Below, in pieces: positions 35,352-42,580 of a DNA stretch of 64,000 nucleotides. The stretch's first letter is position 1; every line of letters begins with the position of its first letter. The stretch is from JAFMPW01 sp041743085 (lineage in GTDB: Bacteria; Bacteroidota; Bacteroidia; Flavobacteriales; Flavobacteriaceae). The notes beneath the pieces were generated by a model. That model worked only from the letters and a program-made list of their open reading frames with translations. It searched no databases and had not been told where the DNA came from. The stretch spans positions 1 through 64,000 of the forward strand of contig JBGTNL010000075.1 of assembly GCA_041743085.1 (NCBI GenBank). The letters are read 5' to 3'. The translations under genes and the position numbers were made by a program.

Positions 35352-36542
35352 ATGCCGTCGATCTCCAAAAAAGGGCAGCGTATGCCGGAATCCCCAATAA
35401 GAAAACTGGTGCCCTATGCAGAAGAGGCAAAGCGACGGGGAATAGACGTTATTCACCTTAATATTGGGCAGCCCGATATTAAAACTCCTCAGATAGCGCT
35501 GGATGCAGTAAAAAATAATACCATTGAAGTACTCGCCTATAGCCGTACCGAAGGGACAGATGAATACCGGACTAAAATCGCGGCCTATTATAAAAAACAA
35601 TCTGTTCATATAACTGCTTCAGACATTATTGTGACTACCGGCGGGTCCGAAGCGTTGTCCTTTGCCATGGGCACTGTTGCCGATGCGGAAGATGAGATCA
35701 TTATTCCTGAACCTTTTTACGCGAACTACAATGGATTTGCGACGGCATCAGGACTGAAAGTCATCCCGGTAGTATCGGGGATCGAGGATAACTTCTCCCT
35801 CCCTCCTATTGAAGATTTTGAAAATATGATCACTCCAAAAACAAAGGCCATTGTTATCTGCAATCCCGGGAACCCCACCGGCTACCTTTATTCTAAAGGG
35901 GAGATCCGCAAATTAGCCGAGTTGGTACGAAAACACGATCTCTTCCTGGTAGCTGATGAGGTTTACAGGGAATTCACCTATGACGGCAGGGTACACTACT
36001 CCATTCTACAGGAAGAAGGGCTGGAAAAGCACGCTATTGTTGTAGATTCTGTTTCCAAGCGATACAGCATGTGCGGGGCCAGGATCGGGTGTCTGGTCTC
36101 CAAAAACAAGGCCGTCATAAGTACGGCTTTGAAATTTGCGCAGGCACGCCTGTCCCCCCCTACTTACGCACAAATCGCAAGTGAGGCAGCCCTGGAAACC
36201 CCCCAAAGTTATTTTGACGCTGTAATTGAGGAATATGTGGGGAGACGTAATATGCTGATCACCGCGTTGGGCAAATTAGATGGTGTCATCGTTGCGAAAC
36301 CGCAGGGGGCATTCTATTGTATAGCCCAACTTCCCATAGAGGATGCCGATGATTTTGCACAATGGCTGTTGGAGGATTTCAGCCTGGACGGAAAAACCGT
36401 TATGGTTGCTCCGGCGGCAGGCTTTTACGCAACGGAAGGGCTGGGGAAGAACCAGGTCAGGATTGCTTATGTGCTGGAGAAAGAACGGTTAAAGATGGCA
36501 GTCACCATTTTGGGCGAGGCTTTGAAAACGTACAGGGGATAA
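35352..36542 (+). CDS. PLP-dependent aminotransferase (class I/II, aspartate/aromatic type)
   Basis: 396 aa fold-type I aminotransferase. Conserved residues: IHLNIGQPDIKTP, TTGGSEALSFA (phosphate-binding), CNPGNPTGYLYS (Asn for PLP O3), LVADEVYREF (Asp), and the Schiff-base lysine in DSVSKRYSMCGARIG (about K234), with Arg near the C-terminus. Closest in style to aspartate or branched-chain/aromatic transaminases; substrate cannot be fixed. Its stop codon TAA overlaps the murB start (TAATG), so the two are coupled. Confidence 0.9.
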   Translation: MPSISKKGQRMPESPIRKLVPYAEEAKRRGIDVIHLNIGQPDIKTPQIALDAVKNNTIEVLAYSRTEGTDEYRTKIAAYYKKQSVHITASDIIVTTGGSEALSFAMGTVADAEDEIIIPEPFYANYNGFATASGLKVIPVVSGIEDNFSLPPIEDFENMITPKTKAIVICNPGNPTGYLYSKGEIRKLAELVRKHDLFLVADEVYREFTYDGRVHYSILQEEGLEKHAIVVDSVSKRYSMCGARIGCLVSKNKAVISTALKFAQARLSPPTYAQIASEAALETPQSYFDAVIEEYVGRRNMLITALGKLDGVIVAKPQGAFYCIAQLPIEDADDFAQWLLEDFSLDGKTVMVAPAAGFYATEGLGKNQVRIAYVLEKERLKMAVTILGEALKTYRG

Positions 36543-37558
36543 TGAATATACAACATAACCTTTGCCTGAAAAACTACAATACCTTTGGTATTGAAGCCAC
36601 GGCGCACCACTTTCTTGAAATAACCGAGGTGGGGGATTTGCAGAAAGCCCTGCAACTGGCTGAATATCCCAAAAGGTTTGTTATCAGCGGGGGTAGCAAT
36701 ATGTTGATCACCAGAAATATTGAAGCACTCGTACTTTATATAAACAACAAGGGCATCCAGATAATCGAGGAAGATGAAAAGGGGGTTATCCTTAAGATCA
36801 TGGCCGGAGAGAATTGGCATACGCTCGTTCAATGGACCCTTGGGCACAATTATGGAGGTTTGGAAAATCTCTCCTTGATCCCAGGCAATACAGGTACCGC
36901 TCCTATTCAGAATATTGGGGCTTATGGCGTGGAATTAAAAGATGTCTTTGAAAGTTGCGAGGCAGTGGAAGTTGCCACCCGGGAACTTAGAACATTTTCA
37001 AAAAAAGGCTGTAAATTTGGATACAGGGACTCCTTTTTTAAACAGGAGGGTAAAGATAAATACATTATAACTTCCGTAAACCTAAGGTTATCCAAAGGGG
37101 ATCATTGCCTTAACACCTCATACGGGGCAATAGAGGCGGAATTGGAAAGTAAGCATATAAACCATCCGAGCATTCGGGATGTTTCCAGGGCAGTTATTGC
37201 AATTCGCCGGCGCAAATTACCGGATCCCGAGGAGTTGGGAAATAGCGGTAGTTTTTTTAAGAATCCGGTCCTTGGCAAATCCGAATTTCTCGAATTTGTG
37301 AAGAATCATCCTCGGGCACCACACTACAAAGTTCCCGATAATACCTATAAGGTACCTGCAGGCTGGCTTATAGAGCAGTGTGGTTTCAAAGGCAAAAGAT
37401 TCGGGGATGCCGGGGTACACAAGAACCAGGCTTTGGTATTGGTCAATTATGGGAATGCCACCGGAAAGGAAATCCTGGCCCTGGCACATAAAATTCAGAA
37501 GGAAGTTCTCTCCACATTCGGAATCAAAATCCTTCCGGAAGTGAATATTATTGAGTGA
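36542..37558 (+). CDS. murB: UDP-N-acetylenolpyruvoylglucosamine reductase
   Basis: NADPH-dependent FAD enzyme completing UDP-MurNAc for peptidoglycan. 338 aa from ATG 36542 (MNIQHNLCLKNYNTFGIEA). FAD-binding VISGGSNMLIT (about 43), LSLIPGNTGTAPIQNIGAYG (about 115), the catalytic Ser in LGNSGSFFKNP (about 231) and Glu in ILPEVNII at the end. Type I MurB with the long insertion. Start codon overlaps the preceding aminotransferase stop by one base. Confidence 0.97.
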   Translation: MNIQHNLCLKNYNTFGIEATAHHFLEITEVGDLQKALQLAEYPKRFVISGGSNMLITRNIEALVLYINNKGIQIIEEDEKGVILKIMAGENWHTLVQWTLGHNYGGLENLSLIPGNTGTAPIQNIGAYGVELKDVFESCEAVEVATRELRTFSKKGCKFGYRDSFFKQEGKDKYIITSVNLRLSKGDHCLNTSYGAIEAELESKHINHPSIRDVSRAVIAIRRRKLPDPEELGNSGSFFKNPVLGKSEFLEFVKNHPRAPHYKVPDNTYKVPAGWLIEQCGFKGKRFGDAGVHKNQALVLVNYGNATGKEILALAHKIQKEVLSTFGIKILPEVNIIE

Positions 37559-37611
37559 GCTTTCCAAAAAATAATTAACTTAGTAAGTGGTCAAAGCTAC
37601 CGTACCTTAAG

Positions 37612-37700
37612 GAAAAAATAACCCCCGGGAAGGATTCCCGGGGGCTATACCAAACCAAACTAACCAAAAACTAAATGTACAATAACCAGTTGTACATTTA
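37612..37700 (-). ncRNA. Candidate small RNA with terminator, upstream of an ECF sigma gene
   Basis: In the 269-base gap between murB and the sigma gene is a perfect 10-bp hairpin (37622-37631 with 37635-37644, CCCCCGGGAA/TTCCCGGGGG). On the minus strand it is followed by TTATTTTTTCC, a proper terminator, while on the plus strand no T-run follows. About 25 bases upstream of it on that strand is a second perfect hairpin (37671-37680 with 37688-37697, AAATGTACAA arms), with a G/T-rich linker GTTAGTTTGGTTTGG. No gene on the minus strand needs this terminator, hence a small RNA of roughly 90-150 nt is inferred. Alternatively, on the plus strand the block is a leader with an 18-codon peptide starting at 37675. 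Confidence 0.35.
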
Positions 37701-37827
37701 TCTAATTAAAATTGAGATGCTAATGATATAACAATCAAATTTATATATTAGCGTTTAACCTATATACGGTTAGAATGACAAGATTGGATGCTTTGTGTTG
37801 ATAATTTTTTGACTTTTTAACCATGCT

Positions 37828-38409
37828 ATGAGCATACTTCTCGAAAAACATATTGTAGAGCTGCTGCAAGAGCGGAACGATAAGGCAATTTCCCTGCTTT
37901 ATGAGCACTATGGAGATACCTTATTTGGGGTTGCCTACAAGGTGGTCAGGGACGAAGAATTGGCGCAGGATGTATTGCAGGAAAGTTTTGTGAAAATCTG
38001 GAAAAAATCTGATTCCTATGACGCTTCCAAAGCAAAATTATTTACATGGTTGTTCAGGATCACCCGGAACACGGCGATTGACAAGCTGCGAAGCGTAAAT
38101 ACAAAATCTGATAAAGAAATCCAAATTGACGTTTCAGACGTATATAACTTAGGGGTCAACAGCATCAGGCCAGAGTTCATGGACATTCAGGCGAATCTGG
38201 ATAAAATTGAGACCAAGTATCAGGTTGTACTGGATGCCCTCTTTTTTCAGGGCATGACACAACAGGAGGCCAGTGATGAATTGGATATTCCTTTGGGAAC
38301 AATCAAATCGAGACTAAAGATTGGTCTCAGGGAACTCAAAAAGATCTATGGAAATTCCATGCTGCTGTTGCCTTTTATAAGTGACCTGTTTTATTTTACT
38401 GGGTTGTGA
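37828..38409 (+). CDS. ECF-type RNA polymerase sigma factor
   Basis: 193 aa sigma-70 family group 4. Region 2 spans about 20-95 (LYEHYGDTLFGVAYKVVRDEELAQDVLQESFVKIW, given as LAQDVLQESFVKIW near 50; TWLFRITRNTAIDKLR near 72), region 4 about 130-180 (ALFFQGMTQQEASDELDIPLG, TIKSRLKIGLRELKK). The next gene encodes its anti-sigma factor, separated by 72 bases. Stimulus unknown; the sigma-RskA-like pair usually answers envelope or oxidative cues. Confidence 0.93.
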   Translation: MSILLEKHIVELLQERNDKAISLLYEHYGDTLFGVAYKVVRDEELAQDVLQESFVKIWKKSDSYDASKAKLFTWLFRITRNTAIDKLRSVNTKSDKEIQIDVSDVYNLGVNSIRPEFMDIQANLDKIETKYQVVLDALFFQGMTQQEASDELDIPLGTIKSRLKIGLRELKKIYGNSMLLLPFISDLFYFTGL

Positions 38410-38481
38410 GTTCTGTCCTTTAAAAAGCGAAATGATTTCTGTTTGATTTGAAATGTGATTCACTTTAGTAAATTTTTAAAG

Positions 38482-39240
38482 ATGAAAGAAAAAATACGCA
38501 TATTTTTAGAATCCGACCTGTTGGAAAAATATCTTATAGGTACTACCTCAGAGGAGGAGGCACAACAGGTTGAGCGATACATTGCCATGTACCCCGAGGT
38601 CAGAACTACCTTCGGGGAGTTGGAAGAAAACCTCGAAACCTTTGCTAAGATGCATGCCATTAAAGCGCCTGAAGGGCTTAAAACAAAAATTCTTCAGCGC
38701 ATTAAGCCACAGGACCCCGGGAGAAGATTGTTCCGGAGATATGCTGTCGCAGCAAGTTTAACCGCTTTTCTATTTGCCGGGTCTTCCTATTTTTTCTGGG
38801 ATCAGACCCAGGACTTACAGGCAGAAAACACAGTGGTAAACAACAAGATAAAGGATCTTGAGGAGGATATGCGGGAGCAGTTGGAAGATGTTAGAAATCA
38901 GTTCATAGTGCTCAACAATCCGCAAACCAAGAAATTTGAGGTTAAGGGAAATAAAAAGGCCGTCGAACTCAAAGCGGTGGCCTATGTCAATCCGGTAAAG
39001 AAACTATCATTTATCAATGTAACGAGTCTTCCTAATTTACCTGAGGACAAATGCTATCAGATGTGGGCTGAGGTAAATGGGGAAATGGTGAACCTCGGAG
39101 TATTGAAAAATGTTGACGATAAGCATAAATTAAGGCCTCTGCCCTACGCCGAAAATGCGTTTGGTTATATTACCATTGAACCCCGGGGAGGCAATGATAC
39201 CCCTACCGTTCAGAATATAGTGGCTAATATTTCGTATTAG
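38482..39240 (+). CDS. Anti-sigma factor (RskA/zinc-less type)
   Basis: 252 aa from ATG 38482 (MKEKIRIFLESDLLEKYL). Cytoplasmic N-terminal anti-sigma domain (EKYLIGTTSEEEAQQVERYIAMYPEVR; about 12-75), one transmembrane helix (about 84-101, AVAASLTAFLFAGSSYFF), a short coiled coil (about 105-140), then a periplasmic RskA-like domain (KKLSFINVTSLPNLPEDKCYQMWAEVNG, VNLGVL, YITIEPRGGNDTPT). It would sequester the sigma factor encoded just upstream until a periplasmic signal. Followed by a terminator. Confidence 0.9.
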   Translation: MKEKIRIFLESDLLEKYLIGTTSEEEAQQVERYIAMYPEVRTTFGELEENLETFAKMHAIKAPEGLKTKILQRIKPQDPGRRLFRRYAVAASLTAFLFAGSSYFFWDQTQDLQAENTVVNNKIKDLEEDMREQLEDVRNQFIVLNNPQTKKFEVKGNKKAVELKAVAYVNPVKKLSFINVTSLPNLPEDKCYQMWAEVNGEMVNLGVLKNVDDKHKLRPLPYAENAFGYITIEPRGGNDTPTVQNIVANISY

Positions 39241-39264
39241 CATTTCAAAAAATAATAAGAACAA

Positions 39265-39292
39265 AGCCCCGACGATACCGTTGGGGTTTTTA
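39265..39292 (+). terminator. Terminator after the sigma/anti-sigma pair
   Basis: Stem CCCCGACG/CGTTGGGG (39267-39274 with 39279-39286), four-base loop, five T after it. Confidence 0.8.
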
Positions 39293-39319
39293 TTTTGTAT
39301 CTTTGCACAAAGTTTTAGC

Positions 39320-39526
39320 ATGAAGTTAGTTTTGCTGACCATAGGTCTTTTAGCATTAGCCTTTGCCGGTATCGCCATAAAAATATGGTCAAAAAAAGAT
39401 GGCAAATTCTCGGGCACCTGTGCCAGTCAAAATCCGTACCTCAACAAGTCCGGAGAGGCCTGCGGGTACTGCGGTAAACTCCCGGACGAGCAGGATTGCA
39501 GAAGAGAAACAAGTCCGTCCCGATAG
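39320..39526 (+). CDS. Small membrane-anchored Cys-rich protein
   Basis: 68 aa from ATG 39320 (MKLVLLTIGLLALAFAGIAI): one N-terminal transmembrane helix, then a short basic link and a soluble part with four cysteines (GTCASQNPYL, ACGYCGKLPDEQDC), resembling a small metal or disulfide knuckle. The type is common in flavobacteria as membrane or secreted protein of unknown function. It lies between two sigma-factor operons. TATCTTTG at 39298-39305 may be its -7 element, though no TTG stands at the right distance. Its stop codon lies in the loop of a hairpin. Confidence 0.75.
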   Translation: MKLVLLTIGLLALAFAGIAIKIWSKKDGKFSGTCASQNPYLNKSGEACGYCGKLPDEQDCRRETSPSR

Positions 39527-39536
39527 CTTTCGGGAC
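39517..39536. repeat. GTCCCGA hairpin at a stop codon
   Basis: Perfect arms GTCCCGA/TCGGGAC around TAGCTT; the TAG is the stop of the preceding small gene. This hairpin type is a frequent dispersed repeat in flavobacterial spacers. Confidence 0.6.
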
Positions 39537-39579
39537 TGTCATTGAACAAAGCTGCCCTTTTTCCCGTTAATACATCAGT

Positions 39580-40143
39580 TTGAATACATCCGGCGATATA
39601 CTTCAGGCCACTATTGAAAAGGCCAAAGCAGGCAATCAAATTGCATTCAGCACTTTGCTCGACAGTTTCTGGAATGAGGTGTACGGTTTTCAACTGATCC
39701 GCACACAGAACGAAAATGATGCGGAGGACATTACCATTCAGACATTTTCCAGGGCGTTTGACAAGATCAATTCCTATGACGATTCTTATGAATTTAAAAC
39801 CTGGCTGTTCACTATTTCCAAAAATATCCATGTAGACCTTATTCGAAAAAATAAAAGGAATGTCCTGGGCAATATTGAGAAGGGCAATAACGAGGCAATT
39901 AAAAAGGTGTTGGATGATGCACCGACCATGGAGGACCAGCTCATCACAGAACAAAATCTGGCTACATTACTACAACATATTAAAAAGCTAAAACCCCATT
40001 ACCAGGAGGTCCTTAATCTCAGGTACTTTAATGAACGCTCCTATACCGAGATCGCAGAGGAACTGGGGGAACCCATAAACAATGTTAAGGTAAAACTACT
40101 GCGAGCCAAGAAACTACTGGCGGAGATCATCAAAACTAAGTAG
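39580..40143 (+). CDS. Second ECF-type sigma factor
   Basis: 187 aa, TTG start at 39580 (NTSGDILQATIEKAKAGNQ). Region 2: FSTLLDSFWNEVYGFQLIRT, DAEDITIQTFSRAFDKI, KTWLFTISKNIHVDLIRK; region 4: LKPHYQEVLNLRYFNERSY, TEIAEELGEPINNVKVKLLRAKKLL. No anti-sigma gene follows, so control must come from elsewhere or by expression. It is not closely similar to the sigma factor 1.7 kb upstream. Confidence 0.9.
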   Translation: MNTSGDILQATIEKAKAGNQIAFSTLLDSFWNEVYGFQLIRTQNENDAEDITIQTFSRAFDKINSYDDSYEFKTWLFTISKNIHVDLIRKNKRNVLGNIEKGNNEAIKKVLDDAPTMEDQLITEQNLATLLQHIKKLKPHYQEVLNLRYFNERSYTEIAEELGEPINNVKVKLLRAKKLLAEIIKTK

Positions 40144-40250
40144 GCAATTCCTCATTTTCCTCCAGTTGGCCGGTTTGGAGGACAGGGGGCAGTGGTCCCT
40201 GCGGCCATACAGATTATTTATGGCCGAATTCAAGATGGCAATTCCAGTGC

Positions 40251-40409
40251 TAAAATGTCTTTCAGAGCGAAGCGAAGAAACCGCCGCCTCTGTTTCAAGT
40301 TTTTAAAATGGTCATGATGCCGCAACGGGCAATCTCCAAATCCCTTTACAATTTCAGATCCCTTTTAAGAAACGAAAGATTCATAGCTTCGCTCTGAAAG
40401 ACAATTTTA
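40251..40409. repeat. 159-bp element with long inverted ends
   Basis: Left arm 40251-40273 and right arm 40386-40409 are near-perfect inverted copies (TGTCTTTCAGAGCGAAGC core, one gap). The interior is partly palindromic. It fills most of the 395-base gap between the sigma gene and lipA. No frame. MITE-like; coincidentally the same total length as the element at 1435. Confidence 0.75.
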
Positions 40410-40538
40410 CCCTTAAGGCTAAATTTTGGTGCTTGAAATTCAGACCAGCTTTGCCATTGTAAAAAGCCTTATAAGCGCACAAAGTGTTTCCCCTGGATTG
40501 TCCCCTATTTAGTTCGTATATTTGTTTAAAAATTCAGT

Positions 40539-41414
40539 ATGGGTACAGAGACCATAGCGCATGTACAACCGCCTAAAGGCAAACCCAAATGGCTGCGGGT
40601 AAAACTTCCCACAGGAAAGAAGTACACCCAGCTAAGAGGCCTTGTTGATAAGTACGATCTTCATACTATTTGTACCTCGGGCAGTTGCCCCAATATGGGT
40701 GAATGTTGGGGTGAAGGTACAGCAACATTTATGATCCTGGGGAACATCTGTACGCGCTCCTGCGGTTTCTGCGGTGTAATGACCGGCAGGCCGCAACAGG
40801 TAGATTGGGAAGAACCCGAAAAAGTGGCGCGATCCATAAAAATTATGGGGATCAAGCACGCGGTGATCACTTCGGTGGACAGGGATGACCTCAAAGATAT
40901 GGGATCCATAATGTGGGCAGAAACAATAAAAGCAATTCGAAGAATGAATCCGGAGACCACATTGGAAACTTTAATCCCGGATTTTCAGGGAATCCACAAA
41001 CATCTGGATAGGATAATTGCTGTTGCTCCCGAAGTTGTTTCCCACAATATGGAAACGGTAAAAAGACTTACCCGGGAAGTGCGTATCCAGGCTAAATACG
41101 CACGGAGCCTGGAAGTTCTTCGATATCTTAAAAAAACCGGCGCCAAAAGGACCAAATCGGGAATAATGCTCGGGCTCGGGGAATTAGAGGAAGAAGTGAT
41201 ACAGACTATGGAAGACCTTAGAAATGCCGAGGTAGATGTAGTAACCCTCGGGCAGTACCTTCAGCCATCTAAAAAACATCTTCCCGTTAAAGAATTTATC
41301 GTACCCGGGCAATTTGACAAATACAGGGAAATTGGCCTTAAAATGGGTTTCAGGCATGTAGAGAGCGGTCCACTTGTAAGGTCGTCCTACAAGGCACATA
41401 AACACATAGCATAA
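40539..41414 (+). CDS. lipA: Lipoyl synthase
   Basis: Radical-SAM enzyme inserting two sulfurs into octanoyl chains on lipoyl domains. 291 aa. Auxiliary cluster cysteines in CTSGSCPNMGECW (about 45-57) and the radical-SAM triad CTRSCGFC (about 72-79), with the C-terminal RSSY motif (LVRSSYKAH) supplying the serine ligand. Complete. No lipB adjacent. Confidence 0.97.
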   Translation: MGTETIAHVQPPKGKPKWLRVKLPTGKKYTQLRGLVDKYDLHTICTSGSCPNMGECWGEGTATFMILGNICTRSCGFCGVMTGRPQQVDWEEPEKVARSIKIMGIKHAVITSVDRDDLKDMGSIMWAETIKAIRRMNPETTLETLIPDFQGIHKHLDRIIAVAPEVVSHNMETVKRLTREVRIQAKYARSLEVLRYLKKTGAKRTKSGIMLGLGELEEEVIQTMEDLRNAEVDVVTLGQYLQPSKKHLPVKEFIVPGQFDKYREIGLKMGFRHVESGPLVRSSYKAHKHIA

Positions 41415-41431
41415 ACCAGCAGTCCCAATTC

Positions 41432-41561
41432 AAATGGGGTTTAAAAGTCTGATCGTACTGTCATTTCGAACAAAGTGAAGTAATCTCATCAATCCTGGCA
41501 GAATCTATAGGATTGCTTCGTACCTCGCAATGACAGCTAACAAGACTTTTAAACGCCATTT
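41432..41561. repeat. 130-bp palindromic repeat in the GAPDH leader
   Basis: Outer arms AAATGGGGTTTAAAAGTCT and its inverted partner (41543-41561, one mismatch), next CTGTCATT/AATGACAG, then GAAGTAATC/GATTGCTTC. The whole lipA-gap spacer folds into one hairpin whose base ends 8 bases before the GAPDH start codon. Confidence 0.85.
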
Positions 41562-41569
41562 TCCGCGAC

Positions 41570-42580
41570 ATGAAAAAAATAAACATTGGTATTAATGGGT
41601 TTGGACGAATAGGCCGTACATTATTCAGGCTTTTACAAGCACATCCCCATATTCAGGTAACGGCGATCAATGACCTGGCGGATAGCCGTACCCTTGCTCA
41701 CTTACTGAAATACGACAGTATTCATGGCGTATTGCAAAATGAGATCACCGCCACGGATAGCCACGTCGTTGTCAATGGCGCTGAGGTTGCCTCACTCCAT
41801 AAGGATCATCCAAAGGACATTCCCTGGTCCGACTATGATGTTACGGTTGTTGTAGAGGCCACCGGCAAATACAAGAATCGGAAGGATCTCGATTATCACA
41901 TTGCCAATGGGGCCAAAAAGGTGATCCTATCCATGCCGCCATCCGATGATACCGTTAAAATGATCGTTTACGGAGTTAACGAGAATACCCTGAACGAAAA
42001 TGATCATATTATCTCCAATGCTTCATGCACCACTAATAACGCAGCGCCCATGCTCAAGGTAATGGATGATCATTTTGGTGTGGAACAGGCATATATAACT
42101 ACCGTACATTCCTATACCTCTGATCAAAGCCTTCATGACCAGCCTCACCGGGATCTTAGAAGGGCCAGGGCAGCTACTCAATCCATAGTGCCCACAACAA
42201 CCGGGGCAGCCAAGGCCCTGACCAAAATTTTTCCGCATTTGGCGTCCGCCATCGGCGGTTGCGGTATCCGCGTCCCTGTGCCTAATGGTTCCCTCACCGA
42301 TATGACGATCAATATTAAAAAAGTGACCTCCATTAGAGAAATAAATGATACTTTTAAAAGAATTTCCGAAAATGAACTAAAAAACATACTTTTTTTTACG
42401 AAAGACCCTATAGTTTCTATAGATATAAACAATAGTTGCTACTCCTGTACGTTTGATTCCCAGATGACTTCGGTAATTGGAAAAATGGTGAAAATTATCG
42501 GATGGTACGATAACGAAACAGGTTATAGCAGTCGTATTATAGATGTAATTAATTTATTGATCAGTAATAAATACGTTTGA
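41570..42580 (+). CDS. gap: Glyceraldehyde-3-phosphate dehydrogenase
   Basis: NAD-dependent glycolytic enzyme, 336 aa. GINGFGRIGR nucleotide loop at the N-terminus, catalytic cysteine in SNASCTTN (about C152), catalytic His in the VHSYTSDQ stretch (about 179), WYDNETGYSSR near the end. The usual VPT(A/P)(N/D)VS is PVPNGSLTDMT, a normal variant. A palindromic repeat abuts the start codon. The hybrid kinase gene overlaps its stop. Confidence 0.96.
   Translation: MKKINIGINGFGRIGRTLFRLLQAHPHIQVTAINDLADSRTLAHLLKYDSIHGVLQNEITATDSHVVVNGAEVASLHKDHPKDIPWSDYDVTVVVEATGKYKNRKDLDYHIANGAKKVILSMPPSDDTVKMIVYGVNENTLNENDHIISNASCTTNNAAPMLKVMDDHFGVEQAYITTVHSYTSDQSLHDQPHRDLRRARAATQSIVPTTTGAAKALTKIFPHLASAIGGCGIRVPVPNGSLTDMTINIKKVTSIREINDTFKRISENELKNILFFTKDPIVSIDINNSCYSCTFDSQMTSVIGKMVKIIGWYDNETGYSSRIIDVINLLISNKYV

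Noticed and set aside
36362..36541. Upstream extension of MurB by 60 codons
   Set aside because: Lies out of frame over the conserved end of the aminotransferase; the TAATG coupling at 36542 is the natural start.
42178..42432. Minus-strand frame within GAPDH
   Set aside because: Antisense shadow of an intact conserved gene.
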